This document shows, one piece after another, positions 12,001 through 20,411 of a stretch of DNA of 64,000 nucleotides. A program made the position numbers and the translations under genes. The first letter of the stretch is position 1, and each line of letters starts with the position of its first letter. The notes under the pieces were generated by a model, which was not told the origin of the DNA, ran no database searches, and saw nothing but the letters and a program-made list of their open reading frames with translations. Origin of the DNA: Kitasatospora sp. NA04385 (GTDB lineage: Bacteria; Actinomycetota; Actinomycetes; Streptomycetales; Streptomycetaceae); assembly GCF_013364235.1 (NCBI RefSeq), contig NZ_CP054919.1, positions 8,336,743 to 8,400,742 of the forward strand, read 5' to 3'.

Positions 12001-15000
12001 CGGCGGGCTACGAGTACGGGTCGGCCTTCCAGGGCGTGCAGGCGGTGTGGCGCCGTGGTGACGAGGTGTTCGCCGAGGTCGCCGTCCCGGACGCGGCCCG
12101 GTTCTCCGTCCACCCGGCCCTGCTGGACGCAGCCCTGCAACCGTTGGCGCTGCTGGCCGGCCCGGAGGGCGACGTGCGGCTGCCGTTCTCGCTGGGCGGG
12201 GTCGCGGTCCACCGCACCGGGGTGACCTCCGCGCGCGTGCGGCTGACGGCGGTGCGCCCCGGCACGTACGCCGTCCACCTGGCGGACCGCTCCGGCGAGC
12301 CCGTGGCGACCGTCGAGGCGCTGACCACCCGTCCGGTGGCCGAACGCGGTCCGCTGTACGCCCTCGAATGGATTCCGCTGCCCCCCGCCGAGGGCGTGCT
12401 CGGCGACGCCGTCGTCTCGCCCGGTTCGGTCGCCGAGGCGCTGACGGCCGTCCAGGACTTCCTGACCGGGCCCGGCGAACGGCTCGTGGTGCGTACGCGG
12501 GGCGCGGTCGCCGTCGTTCCCGGTGACGCGGTGAGCGATCCGGAAGCCTCGGCGGTCTGGGGCCTGGTCCGGTCCGCGCAGTCCGAGCACCCCGGCCGGT
12601 TCGTGCTCGTGGACGCCGACGAGCTGCCCGACGGGGTGTCCGTCGGCGAGGAGGACCAGCTGGCGGTGCGCGGGGGAGCCGTCTACGTGCCCCGGCTCGT
12701 GCGTTCCGCACCGCAGGAGGCGTTCGACGGACGGCTGACGCAGACGGGCACGGGCAGCCTGGACGACCTCGCCTTCCTGCCGTACGAGCAGGCCCCGCTC
12801 GGCCCCCGGGAGGTGCGGGTCGCCGTGCGGGCGGCCGGCCTGAACTTCCGCGACGTGCTGATCGCCCTGGGCGTCTACCCGGGCCCGGCGCTGCTCGGCA
12901 GCGAGGGCGCGGGCGTCGTCACCGAGGTCGGCACCGAGGTCGCCGGGCTGCGGCCGGGCGACCGGGTCGCCGGGCTGCTGCCCGGCGCGTTCGGCCCTGT
13001 GGCCGTCGCCGACCACAGGGCGCTGGTGCGCATTCCCGACGAGTGGACGTTCACCCGGGCCGCCAGTATGCCGATCGCCTTCATGACCGCCTGGTACGGG
13101 CTGTTCGACCTCGGTGAACTGCGCCCCGGCGAGCGGGTGCTGATCCACTCGGGCGCGGGCGGTGTGGGCACGGCGGCGATCCAGCTGGCCCGGCGGCTCG
13201 GCGCGGAGGTGTTCGCCACGGCGAGCCCCGCCAAGTGGGACGCCCTGCGCGCGCTGGGGCTGGACGAGGACCACATCGCCTCCTCCCGGACCCTGGAGTT
13301 CGCCGACCGGTTCGGGCCCTTCGACGTGGTGCTGAACTCGCTGTCCGGCGAGTTCCTGGACGCCTCGCTGCGGCTGCTCGGGCCCGGCGGGCGGTTCGTG
13401 GAGATGGGCAAGGCCGACGTCCGGCCCGGCGTGCTGGACTTCGACCTGGCCGACGCGGGACCGGAGCGGCTCGGGGAGATCCTGGCCGAAGCCGTCCGGC
13501 TGCTCGGCGCGGGCGAGCTGCGCCTGCCGCCGCTCACCACCTGGGACGTCCGCCGTGCGCGGGACGCCTTCCGGTTCATGAGCCGGGCCGCGCACGTGGG
13601 GAAGATCGTCCTGACTGTTCCGGTGGGTTTCGATCCGGTTGGGACGGTGTTGGTCACCGGTGGTACGGGGACGCTGGGTGGTTTGGTGGCGCGGCATCTG
13701 GTGGTGGAGCGGGGTGTGCGGCACGTGCTGTTGGTGAGCCGTGGTGGTGGCGGGGCGGCGTTGCGGGAGGAGTTGGCCGGGCTGGGTGCGGAGGTGACGG
13801 TCGCGGCGTGTGATGTGGCGGACCGGGACGCGTTGGCGGCCGTGCTGGACTCGATCCCGGCCGCGCATCCGCTGACGGCGGTCGTGCACGCGGCCGGTGT
13901 GCTCGACGACGGTGTCGTCGAATCCCTGACGCCCGAGCGGCTGGCGGCGGTCTGGGAGCCCAAGGCGCGGGGGGCGTGGAACCTGCACGAGCTCACCCGG
14001 GGGGCGGACCTGACGGCGTTCGTCCTGTTCTCCTCGGCGGCCGGCACGCTCGGCGCGGCGGGGCAGGCGAACTACGCGGCGGCGAACGCCTATCTCGACG
14101 GCCTGGCCGCCTACCGGCGCGCCCTGGGGCTGCCGGGCGTGTCGCTGGCCTGGGGACAGTGGGCCGAGGCCAGCGGGCTGACCGGGCGGATGTCCGAGGC
14201 CGACGCTGAACGCCTGGCCCGCGCGGGGGTGCTGCCGATGGCGACCGACTACGGGCTCGGACTGTTCGACGGCGGCCTGGACACCGCGGAAGCGGTGGTG
14301 GTCGCGGCCCGGTTCAAGGCGTCCGCACTGGGCGACCGGCCGGTGCTGCGCGCGCTGGCACGCGCCCGCAAACCGGTGCGGACCACCGGACCGGCGGGCG
14401 AGCTCGGATCGCTCCCCGAGGCCCGGCAGCGCGAGATCCTGCTCGACCTGGTCAGCACCCACGCCTCGGCGGTGCTGGGCCGCAACGACGCCGTCGGCGC
14501 CGACCTGGCTTTCAAGGACCTGGGCTTCGACTCGCTGACCGCGGTGGAGCTGCGCAACCGGCTGTCCGCGGCGGTCGGTACTCGGCTGTCGGCGACGATG
14601 GTCTTCGACCACCCGACCCCGGCCCGGTTGGCCGAGCACCTGCGCGAGGTGGTCCTCGGCAGGGAGCGTCGGGCGCTGCCCGTCGTGCCGGTCGGGGCCG
14701 TGGTGTCGGGTGATCCGGTGGTGGTGGTCGGGCTGGGGGCGCGGTACCCGGGTGGGGTGGGCTCGGCGCAGGAGCTGTGGTCCCTGGTGGCGGACGGGGC
14801 GGACGCGATCGGGGGGTTCCCGTCGGATCGTGGCTGGGATGTGGGTCGTCTCTACGATCCGGCGGGCGGCCCGGGGAGGTCCTACACGCGCTCGGGCGGG
14901 TTCCTTGCGGACGCAGGCGGCTTCGATGCCGGGTTCTTCGGTATTTCGCCGCGTGAGGCGTTGGCGATGGATCCGCAGCAGCGGGTGCTGCTGGAGACGG

Positions 15001-18000
15001 TGTGGGAGACGTTCGAGGACGCGGGGATCGATCCGACGTCGTTGCGGGGCAGCCGGACGGGCGTGTTCACCGGCATCTGGGCGTCGGGCTACGCGGGCGG
15101 AGTGGACCAGATCTCCCGCGACGCGGACGGCTACGTGGCCACCGGCACGGCGACGAGTGTGACCTCGGGGCGGGTGTCGTACCTGCTGGGGCTGGAGGGT
15201 CCGGCGGTCTCGGTGGACACGGCGTGCTCGTCCTCGCTGGTGGCGATCCACCTGGCAGCCCAGGCGCTGCGGGCGGGGGAGTGCTCGCTGGCGCTGGCGG
15301 GCGGGGTGACGGTGATGGCGACACCCGCCGCCTTCATCGACTTCTCCCGGCAGCGGGGGCTCGCGGTCGACGGCCGGGTGAAGGCGTTCGCCGAGGCGGC
15401 CGACGGCACGGCCTGGGGTGAGGGCGTCGGCCTGGTGCTGCTGGAGCGGCTTTCCGATGCCCGGCGCAACGGGCACCGGGTGCTGGCGGTGGTGCGGGGT
15501 TCGGCGGTCAACCAGGACGGTGCGTCCAACGGCCTGACCGCGCCGAACGGCCCCTCCCAGGAACGCGTCATCCAACAGGCCCTGGCCAATGCGGGGTTGG
15601 CGCCGTCCGAGGTGGACGCGGTGGAAGCCCATGGCACCGGGACGACGCTCGGTGACCCGATCGAGGCGCAGGCGTTGTTGGCGACGTACGGTCAGGACCG
15701 TTCCGAGCCGCTGTGGTTGGGGTCGGTGAAGTCCAACATCGGCCATACGCAAGCCGCTGCGGGCGTCGCCGGTGTGATCAAGATGGTGATGGCGATGCGG
15801 CACGGGCAGTTGCCGCGGACGCTGCATGTCGATGAGCCGAGTTCGCACGTGGACTGGTCGGCGGGCCGGGTCGCGCTGCTGACCGAGGCCCGGCCGTGGC
15901 CGGAGACCGGGCGGCCCCGCCGGGCCGGTGTGTCGGCGTTCGGCATCAGCGGCACCAACGCCCACCTGATCCTGGAGGCTCCGGAGCCGCCCGCCGACGA
16001 TCCCGCGCCCGCGGCCGTCGGGCCGGTGCCGTGGCTGCTGTCGGCCAAGTCCGAACAGGCGCTCCGGGCCCAGGCCCGCAGGCTCCAGGCGTACGCGGCC
16101 GAGGCCCCTGACGCGGACGGAATCGGTGCCGCGCTCGCCGCGCGGGCCCGGTTCGCCCACCGCGCCGTGGTGACCGGACCGGAGGCCCTGGCGGCCCTGG
16201 TCCGCGGGGAGGCGCATTCCGGGCTGGTGACCGGCGAGGTCCGCGACTCGGGGAAGTCCGCGTTCGTGTTCTCCGGTCAGGGTGGTCAGTGGGCGGGGAT
16301 GGGGCGGGGCCTGTACGAGGTGTTCCCGGTGTTCGCGCGGGTGTTGGACGAGGTCTGTGGGCTGCTCGGGTTGCCGGTGGAGGTGCTGTTCCAGGACGCC
16401 AAGGGGGTGTTGGGGCAGACGCGGTTCACCCAGGCCGGGGTGTTCGCGTTGGAGGTGGCGCTGTTCCGGTTGGTGGAGTGGTTGGGGGTGCGGCCGGACT
16501 TCGTGGTGGGGCATTCGGTGGGTGAGGTGGCGGCGGCGCACGTGGCGGGGGTGTTCTCCCTGGAGGACGCCGCGCGGTTGGTGGGCGCGCGGGGCCGGTT
16601 GATGCAGGAGCTGCCCGGTGGTGGGGCGATGGTGTCGCTCCAGGCGTCGGTTCAGGAGGTGGTGGGTTCGCTGGTGCCGGGTGTGGAGGTGGCGGCGGTG
16701 AACGCGGTGGACGCGGTGGTGGTGTCGGGTGACGAGGCGGCGGTGTTGGCGGTTGCCGAGGTGTGGCGTGGTCGTGGGCGTCGGGTGCGGCGGTTGGAGG
16801 TCAGTCACGCGTTCCACTCGGCGCGGATGGACCCGGTGCTGGATGAACTCGCCGATTGTGCAAAGGGGTTGTCGTTCGGCGAGCCGGTGATCCCGGTGGT
16901 CTCCACGGTGGCCGGACAGCCGGTGGAGATGGGGGAGCCGGGGTACTGGGTGCGGCAGGTGCGGGAGCCGGTGCGATTCGCGGATGCGATGGAGTGGCTG
17001 ACGGGCCAGGGCGTCACGGGGTTCGTGGAGGTGGGCCCGCACCCGTCGCTGGTGCCGAACGGTTTGATGCGCCGTCAGGGTGACTCCTTCGAGCGGTTGT
17101 TCGCGGCCCTGGGGCGGTTGTGGGCCGACGGCGCGGCGGACTGGACTCCGCCGGCCGGGAAGCCGGGCGCGCGGCTGCCCTCGTACGCCTTCCAGCACCA
17201 GCACTACTGGCTCCAGCCCACCACCTTGTCGGAGGGCCCCGACACGCCCGACCACCCGTTGCTGCGGTCCCTGGTGAAGCTCCCCGACGGGCAGGGCGTG
17301 GTGCTGACCGGGAAGCTCTCCGGGTCCGCCCACCCGTGGCTCACCGAACACGTCATCGCGGGCTCGCCCCTGCTGCCCGGGATGGCGTTCGTGGACCTGG
17401 CCGTTCACGCCGGTGAGCACACGGCCAGTCCCGTCCTGTCCGAACTGGTCCTGGAGGCGCCGCTCGTGCTGTCCGAGCACGACGGGGTGCACGTGCAGGT
17501 CACCGTCGGCGCGCCCGACGACACCGGACGCCGACCCGTCGCCGTCCACTCCCGCACCTCCGCCGAGCCCGACGAGTGGACCCGCCACGCGACCGGCGTG
17601 CTCAGCCCGCCGGTGGACCGGGCCGACCGGACGGAGGTGCCCGGCCTGGAGGCCGGCGGGGGTGTGCCGATCGACCTCGGTTCGTTCTACGACCGGCTGG
17701 CCGAGGCGGGTTACGACTACGGGCCGACTTTCCGGGGGCTCACCGCCATCCGGCGCCACGGGGAGGATCTGCATGCGGAGGTGGGCTTCCCGGCGGAGCT
17801 CGGGCAGCTCACCGGCTACCGCGTCCACCCCGCGCTCCTGGACGCCGCCATCCAGCCGCTGACCCTGCTCGCGAGCCTTGCGGCCGGGGACGGTGGCGAA
17901 AGCTCGGCGCGGATGCCTTTCTCGTTCTCCGGTGTGTCGGTGACCGGGTCGGCCGCGACGGTCCGTGTGGTGCTGCACCCGACCGGGCCGGATGCCTACG

Positions 18001-20411
18001 CGGTGCGGATCACCGACACCGCCGGGGTACCGGTCGCGAGTATCGACGAGATCGTCCTGCGGCCCGTCGAAGCGGCGGGGCGCGGGGCCGGGCGCCGGCC
18101 GAACACGCTGTTCGCCGTCGACTGGACCCCGCTGGCGGCACCGGACGGACCAGGCATCGAGACGGTCCTCCACGAGGTCGCGGGCGAGGGCGGGCCGGTC
18201 GCCGCCGCCCACGCGGTGACCCGTGAACTGCTGGGCACGGTACGGGAGTTCCTGGCCACTGACACGCCGGCCCGGCTGGTGGTTCTCACCGGTGACGACC
18301 TGGCCTCGGCCGCCGCCCGCGGTTTCCTGCGCAGCGCGCAGCACGAGGACCCCGGGCGGATCCTGACCGTCGGGCACGACGGCACGGCCGCGTCCCGACG
18401 GGCGGTCCCCGCCGCGGTGCGCGCCGCCGTGAGCGAGGGCGAGTCCGAGATCCGGCTGTGCGACGGCACTGCTCTGGTGCCGAGGTTGGTGAGGGCCGCC
18501 CCGACCGGGTCGGCCGTTCCGGTGGCCCCGGTTGGGTTTCTGGGTGGTGTGCCGTTGGGCGGTGCGGTGCTGATCACCGGTGGTACCGGCACTCTGGGTG
18601 TGCTGGTCGCCCGGCATCTGGTGGCCCGGTATGGGGTTCGGCGTGTGGTGCTGGCCGGTCGGCGTGGGGTCGAGCCGCCCGGGCTCCGTGAGGAGTTGGG
18701 CGAGGCTTTGGCCGTGGTGGCCTGTGACGTGGGTGACCGGGAGGCGGTGCGGGATCTCGTCGCCTCGATCCCGGACCTGCGGGTCGTCGTGCACGCTGCG
18801 GGGGTCGTCGACGACGCCCTGGTGGGGTCGATGACGCCGGAGCAGGTCGATGCGGTGCTGCGCGCGAAGGCCGATGGCGCGTGGTACCTGCACGAGGCCA
18901 CCGAGCATCTGGACCTGCGGGCGTTCGTGCTGTTCTCCTCGGCGTCGGGGGTGTTCGGCGCTCCCGGGCAGGCCAACTACGCCGCCGCGAACGCGTTCCT
19001 CGACGGGCTCGCCGAGCACCGGCACGCGCGCGGCCTGCCGGTCACCTCGCTGGCCTGGGGTCAGTGGGCCGAGTCCAGTGGTATCACCGGGAGCCTGACC
19101 GAGGCGGACCACCGCCGGCTGGCGGGGGCCGGGATGCTGCCGCTGGCCACCGGGCAGGCCCTCGACCTGTTCGACGCGGCCCTGGCCGGCGAGAGCCCGG
19201 CGCTGGTGCCGGTCCGTCTCGATCTCGCGGCGATCGACACCCCGCCCGCGCTGCTGCGTACGCTCGTCCGGCCCGGGCGTGCGCCGGCCCCGACCCGCGG
19301 CCCGGGCGGGCTGCGGGCCGGGCTCGAAGCCCTGCCCGAGCCCGAGCAGCGGGCCCTGCTGCTCGATCTGGTCGTCCGGCACAGCGCGAGCGTCCTCGGG
19401 ATGGCCCCCGGCGGGATCGACGACCCGCGTCGGCTGTTCCGCGATCACGGTGTCGACTCGCTGACCGCCATCGAGTTGCGCAACCGGCTCAACGCGGCCA
19501 CCGGGCTCCAGCTCCCGGCGACCTTGGTCTTCGACTTCCCGACGCCCGAACAGCTCGTCAACCACCTGTACGGGCAGCTGTGCTCGCCGGAGAACCGGGC
19601 CGCGGGGCCGATGGAGCGCCTGCTGCGCAAGGCCGTCGAGGTGGGCCGGGTGCAGGACGGCCTCGACCTGCTGGCCACGGCGTCCCGGCTGGGCGAGGCC
19701 ACCGGCGCGCCCGAGGTCGAGGCGGTCGCCCTCGCGGCCGGCTTCCTCCAGCCGTCGCTGGTGTGCCTGCCGTCCGCGCTGGCGTCCGGCGGCGTCGAGG
19801 AGTACCGGCGGTTCGGTGCGGCGCTGGAGGCCGCCCGTGACGTCACGGCGCTCACCCTGCCGGGTTTCGCCGGCGGTCCGCTGCCCGCGGACGCCGGCGT
19901 CCTGGTCGGGGCACTGGCCGATGCCGCGTCGGCGGTCGCCGGGCCGGTGCTGGTCGGCCGTTCGGTGGGGGCGTGGCTGGCGCTGGCGGTCGCCGGGGAG
20001 TTGGAGCGGCGGGGGGCCCGGCCCGGCGCCGTGGTCCTCATCGACGGCTATGTCGACGGCTGCGTCGGCGGCTGTTCCGACGGCCTGGCGGGCGTGCTGA
20101 CCGGGATGCTGGAGGCCGGGCACCAGGTCCAGCCGGTCGACGACGAGCGGCTGGTGGCCATGGGCCGCTACCTCGATCTGGCCGTCGCTCCGCAGCCCGT
20201 TACCGCGCCGGTGCTGCTGGTGGGTACCGGGAACCGTGCGTGGCCCCGGTTGTCCACCACCGCCCAGGACGTGCTCACCGTCCCGGGCGACCACTTCACC
20301 GTCATGGAGGAGCACTCCGCGGCCACGGCGCTGGCGATCAGCACCTGGCTGCTCGACTTCACCGGCTACGGCGCCGGGTTGTCCGAACTCAGGGGAAAGG
20401 ACCACGCATGA
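3075..20411 (+). CDS. Type I modular PKS, three extension modules plus thioesterase (terminal PKS)
   Basis: 5778 residues; ATG at 3075 preceded by a GAGGAG ribosome site. It begins with a coiled-coil docking helix. Module A: KS (nt 3174-4430, Cys201), AT (4719-5560; GHSQG and YAAHS, methylmalonyl-like), DH (5760-6500, His927), ER (6950-7880; GGVGMAAIQ), KR (7890-8560; LDD, B-type), ACP (8690-8945, Ser1914). Module B: KS (8985-10250, Cys2140), AT (10530-11360, methylmalonyl-like), DH (11590-12350), ER (12735-13620), KR (13640-14310; LDD), ACP (14400-14660). Module C: KS (14710-15990), AT (16255-17110; GHSVG and HAFH, malonyl), DH (17250-18080), KR (18560-19230; VDD), ACP (19330-19580), thioesterase (19740-20390; GRSVG with Ser5630, GDHF His). 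All visible active-site motifs are intact. From colinearity the carboxyl end should be a 2-enoyl ester with methyls at C4 and C6. The TE would release or macrocyclise the chain. The stop overlaps the next gene by ATGA. Confidence 0.97.
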   Translation: MSDEEKLRTYLKRATADLGVLGRRLADLEEAAREPIAIIGMGCRYPGGVESPDGLWRLVADGADAITEFPPDRGWDVLHDPDPDRPGTTYTRSGGFLADGAGFDAGFFGISPREALAMDPQQRVLLETAWETFEHAGIDPTTLGGSRTAVFTGLWSSGYGHQPPPDLEGFLATGTATSATSGRVSYLLGLEGAAVSVDTACSSSLVAIHLAAQALRAGECSLALAGGVTVMATPSGFVEFSRQRGLAADGRVKAFAEAADGTSWGEGAGLVLLERLSDARRNGHRVLAVVRGSAVNQDGASNGLAAPNGPSQERVIRQALANAGLSPADVDAAEAHGTGTTLGDPIEAQALLATYGQGRTEPLWLGSVKSNIGHTQAAAGVAGVIKMVMAMRHGQLPRTLHVDAPTSHVDWSAGRVALLTETRPWPETGRPRRAGVSAFGISGTNAHVVIEAADAEPVGAAARSAGGVVPWVLSAKSDAALREQARRLGAFLAEQPGVGAVAVGRALAGRSRFEHRAVVRGAEALDALAEGGTAPGLVTGVVRPPSRSVFVFPGQGAQWVGMGGELYGSEPVFRAAIDACGAALAPYTDWSLTEVLSGGGSLERVDVVQPALFAVMVALAELWRAHGVEPDAVVGHSQGEIAAAYVAGALSLEDAAKVVALRSRALVALADQGGMVSVGLRHERAAELVARWDGRLTVAVVNSADSVVVSGDLDALDDLLAACEADGIRARRLPVNYAAHSAQVEALREQLLTALADITPRQTTVPFYSTVTGEPIDSATLDAAYWYRNLREPVRFDLATRLLLDHGHSVFVEVSPHPVLVAAVEETGHRHGSDLLVTGTLRRDQDDFLAALGRLHVHGVPVDWRFPDDTEPVHLPTYPFQREPYWLRPVPTASGDHPLLGTFVELPDGAVLSGRISLTTHPWLADHAVRGAVLLPGTAFAELAVHAAGRLGRAVEELVLETPLVLDDTPVHLQVVVGPEEDGRHPLTVYSHDGDAWVRHATGTLGEAPALNAWDWPSAGEPLDVDGLYDALAALGYEYGPAFQGVMSARRVGDTVYAEVELPAEEPFALHPALLDAALHPMAFLTDRTGLPFAFTGVAIRPAGRGPLRVRLSATGPDTYTVAVAEPDGTPVAVITSLTVRDTAAVPDSLYALDWVPVEPASTVGDPAGLVVHEVPGPEPEADPVEAAYASARSVLAVIRDHLAGERTRLAVVTRNAVAAAPGDVVGLHHAMVWGLLRSARAEHPDRFVLVDADPTWDPALIAGTDEPELAVRQGTLRVPRLVRVGASLTPPDGAWRLEDTGTGSIDGLALVPRPELTEPLGPGQVRIAVRAAGLNFRDVLIALGVYPGAALMGGEGAGVVLETGPDSPFRPGERVMGLVPGAFGPVAVADQRLLVRMPDDWSFARAASVPVVFLTAWYGLRDLGALAAGHRVLIHAGTGGVGMAAIQLARRLGAEVFATASPGKWDTLRALGLDEDHIASSRTLEFEQKFPRMDVVLDSLSGEFVDASLRLLVPGGRFVEMGKTDIRDAADHPDLVYRAFDIADAGPERLGEILNAVVRAFTDGGFVPLPLDVRGVRDAVDVFRFMSRAAHVGKIVLTVPVGFDPVGTVLVTGGTGTLGGLVARHLVVERGVRHVLLVSRGGGGAAVREELAGLGAEVTVAACDVADRDALAAVLDSIPAAHPLTAVVHAAGVLDDAVVESLTPERLAAVWEPKARGAWNLHELTRGADLTAFVLFSSAAGTLGSPGQANYAAANTFLDALALHRRALGLPATSLAWGYWAEASGMTGHLTEADQDRMARAGVVPLATDHALSLFDAALAVDRAALVPVRLDLSVMAGAPATPAALKGLVSRKAARRPARRGAIAERLRTLPEAERLRAALDLVTAHTAAVLGHREPGSGWDRQPFKDLGFDSLTSVELRNRLNTATGLRLPATVTFDHPTPQQLAGHLLTEILGGAVATVVPVVVPVSEDPVVIVGMGCRLPGGVGSPEELWSLVSDGVDAIGGFPSDRGWDVDRLYDPAGGPGTSYTRSGGFLADAAGFDADFFGISPREALAMDPQQRVLLETAWETFEDAGIDPTSLRGSRTGVFTGIWSSGYGDQAPADAEGYLGTGAATSVTSGRIAYLLGLEGAAVSLDTACSSSLVALHLAAQALRSGECSLALAGGVTVMATPLGFTEFSRQRGLAPDGRVKAFAEAADGTAWAEGSGLVLLERLSDARRNGHRVLAVVRGTAVNQDGTSNGLGAPNGPSQERVILQALANAGLEASEVDAVEAHGTGTTLGDPIEAQALLATYGQRRAEPLWLGSVKSNIGHTQAAAGVAGVIKMVMAMRHAELPPTLHVDAPTSHVDWESGNIRLLTEARPWPDSGHPRRAGISAFGISGTNAHVVIEAADAEPVGAAAGPTDGVVPWVLSAKSDAALREQARRLGAFVAAHPEVSPAAVGGALAARTVFEHRAVVDGAEALKALVDGRSVPGLVTGVAGASGRSVFVFPGQGAQWVGMGGELYGSEPVFRAAIDACEAALAPYTDWSLTEVLSGGGALERVDVVQPALFAVMVALAELWRAHGVEPDAVVGHSQGEIAAAYVAGALSLADAAKVVALRSRALVALADQGGMVSVGLGHGQAAEFAARWDNRITVAVVNAPGSVVVSGDLDALEELLTVCEADGIRARRLPVNYAAHSAQVEAVREQLLTDLADITPRQAAVPFYSTVTGEPIDSATLDAAYWYRNLREPVLFDRTTRALLDHGHTVFAEVSPHPVLTPALAEHETGVVTGTLRRDHGTPAEFLAAAARLFVAGVPVRWPSPGGEPVALPTYPFQRTRFWLTGGAGDVSAAGLDRVDHPLLGAAVEVGGQRVLTGRLSLATHPWLADHSVLGTVLLPAAAFVELVVHAAGAAVEELVLEAPLVLPADGAVDVQVVVGEPDGTGRRTVDVRSRTDGWVRNATGTVSGKPVVGQQLTQWPPAGAEPVAGLYDTLAAAGYEYGSAFQGVQAVWRRGDEVFAEVAVPDAARFSVHPALLDAALQPLALLAGPEGDVRLPFSLGGVAVHRTGVTSARVRLTAVRPGTYAVHLADRSGEPVATVEALTTRPVAERGPLYALEWIPLPPAEGVLGDAVVSPGSVAEALTAVQDFLTGPGERLVVRTRGAVAVVPGDAVSDPEASAVWGLVRSAQSEHPGRFVLVDADELPDGVSVGEEDQLAVRGGAVYVPRLVRSAPQEAFDGRLTQTGTGSLDDLAFLPYEQAPLGPREVRVAVRAAGLNFRDVLIALGVYPGPALLGSEGAGVVTEVGTEVAGLRPGDRVAGLLPGAFGPVAVADHRALVRIPDEWTFTRAASMPIAFMTAWYGLFDLGELRPGERVLIHSGAGGVGTAAIQLARRLGAEVFATASPAKWDALRALGLDEDHIASSRTLEFADRFGPFDVVLNSLSGEFLDASLRLLGPGGRFVEMGKADVRPGVLDFDLADAGPERLGEILAEAVRLLGAGELRLPPLTTWDVRRARDAFRFMSRAAHVGKIVLTVPVGFDPVGTVLVTGGTGTLGGLVARHLVVERGVRHVLLVSRGGGGAALREELAGLGAEVTVAACDVADRDALAAVLDSIPAAHPLTAVVHAAGVLDDGVVESLTPERLAAVWEPKARGAWNLHELTRGADLTAFVLFSSAAGTLGAAGQANYAAANAYLDGLAAYRRALGLPGVSLAWGQWAEASGLTGRMSEADAERLARAGVLPMATDYGLGLFDGGLDTAEAVVVAARFKASALGDRPVLRALARARKPVRTTGPAGELGSLPEARQREILLDLVSTHASAVLGRNDAVGADLAFKDLGFDSLTAVELRNRLSAAVGTRLSATMVFDHPTPARLAEHLREVVLGRERRALPVVPVGAVVSGDPVVVVGLGARYPGGVGSAQELWSLVADGADAIGGFPSDRGWDVGRLYDPAGGPGRSYTRSGGFLADAGGFDAGFFGISPREALAMDPQQRVLLETVWETFEDAGIDPTSLRGSRTGVFTGIWASGYAGGVDQISRDADGYVATGTATSVTSGRVSYLLGLEGPAVSVDTACSSSLVAIHLAAQALRAGECSLALAGGVTVMATPAAFIDFSRQRGLAVDGRVKAFAEAADGTAWGEGVGLVLLERLSDARRNGHRVLAVVRGSAVNQDGASNGLTAPNGPSQERVIQQALANAGLAPSEVDAVEAHGTGTTLGDPIEAQALLATYGQDRSEPLWLGSVKSNIGHTQAAAGVAGVIKMVMAMRHGQLPRTLHVDEPSSHVDWSAGRVALLTEARPWPETGRPRRAGVSAFGISGTNAHLILEAPEPPADDPAPAAVGPVPWLLSAKSEQALRAQARRLQAYAAEAPDADGIGAALAARARFAHRAVVTGPEALAALVRGEAHSGLVTGEVRDSGKSAFVFSGQGGQWAGMGRGLYEVFPVFARVLDEVCGLLGLPVEVLFQDAKGVLGQTRFTQAGVFALEVALFRLVEWLGVRPDFVVGHSVGEVAAAHVAGVFSLEDAARLVGARGRLMQELPGGGAMVSLQASVQEVVGSLVPGVEVAAVNAVDAVVVSGDEAAVLAVAEVWRGRGRRVRRLEVSHAFHSARMDPVLDELADCAKGLSFGEPVIPVVSTVAGQPVEMGEPGYWVRQVREPVRFADAMEWLTGQGVTGFVEVGPHPSLVPNGLMRRQGDSFERLFAALGRLWADGAADWTPPAGKPGARLPSYAFQHQHYWLQPTTLSEGPDTPDHPLLRSLVKLPDGQGVVLTGKLSGSAHPWLTEHVIAGSPLLPGMAFVDLAVHAGEHTASPVLSELVLEAPLVLSEHDGVHVQVTVGAPDDTGRRPVAVHSRTSAEPDEWTRHATGVLSPPVDRADRTEVPGLEAGGGVPIDLGSFYDRLAEAGYDYGPTFRGLTAIRRHGEDLHAEVGFPAELGQLTGYRVHPALLDAAIQPLTLLASLAAGDGGESSARMPFSFSGVSVTGSAATVRVVLHPTGPDAYAVRITDTAGVPVASIDEIVLRPVEAAGRGAGRRPNTLFAVDWTPLAAPDGPGIETVLHEVAGEGGPVAAAHAVTRELLGTVREFLATDTPARLVVLTGDDLASAAARGFLRSAQHEDPGRILTVGHDGTAASRRAVPAAVRAAVSEGESEIRLCDGTALVPRLVRAAPTGSAVPVAPVGFLGGVPLGGAVLITGGTGTLGVLVARHLVARYGVRRVVLAGRRGVEPPGLREELGEALAVVACDVGDREAVRDLVASIPDLRVVVHAAGVVDDALVGSMTPEQVDAVLRAKADGAWYLHEATEHLDLRAFVLFSSASGVFGAPGQANYAAANAFLDGLAEHRHARGLPVTSLAWGQWAESSGITGSLTEADHRRLAGAGMLPLATGQALDLFDAALAGESPALVPVRLDLAAIDTPPALLRTLVRPGRAPAPTRGPGGLRAGLEALPEPEQRALLLDLVVRHSASVLGMAPGGIDDPRRLFRDHGVDSLTAIELRNRLNAATGLQLPATLVFDFPTPEQLVNHLYGQLCSPENRAAGPMERLLRKAVEVGRVQDGLDLLATASRLGEATGAPEVEAVALAAGFLQPSLVCLPSALASGGVEEYRRFGAALEAARDVTALTLPGFAGGPLPADAGVLVGALADAASAVAGPVLVGRSVGAWLALAVAGELERRGARPGAVVLIDGYVDGCVGGCSDGLAGVLTGMLEAGHQVQPVDDERLVAMGRYLDLAVAPQPVTAPVLLVGTGNRAWPRLSTTAQDVLTVPGDHFTVMEEHSAATALAISTWLLDFTGYGAGLSELRGKDHA

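Noticed and set aside
2895..20405. A 5836-codon open frame antisense to the PKS
   Set aside because: It mirrors the PKS codons (high-GC antisense shadow), is Arg/His/Gln/Pro/Gly-rich without domain motifs, and the + strand has unbroken PKS domains.
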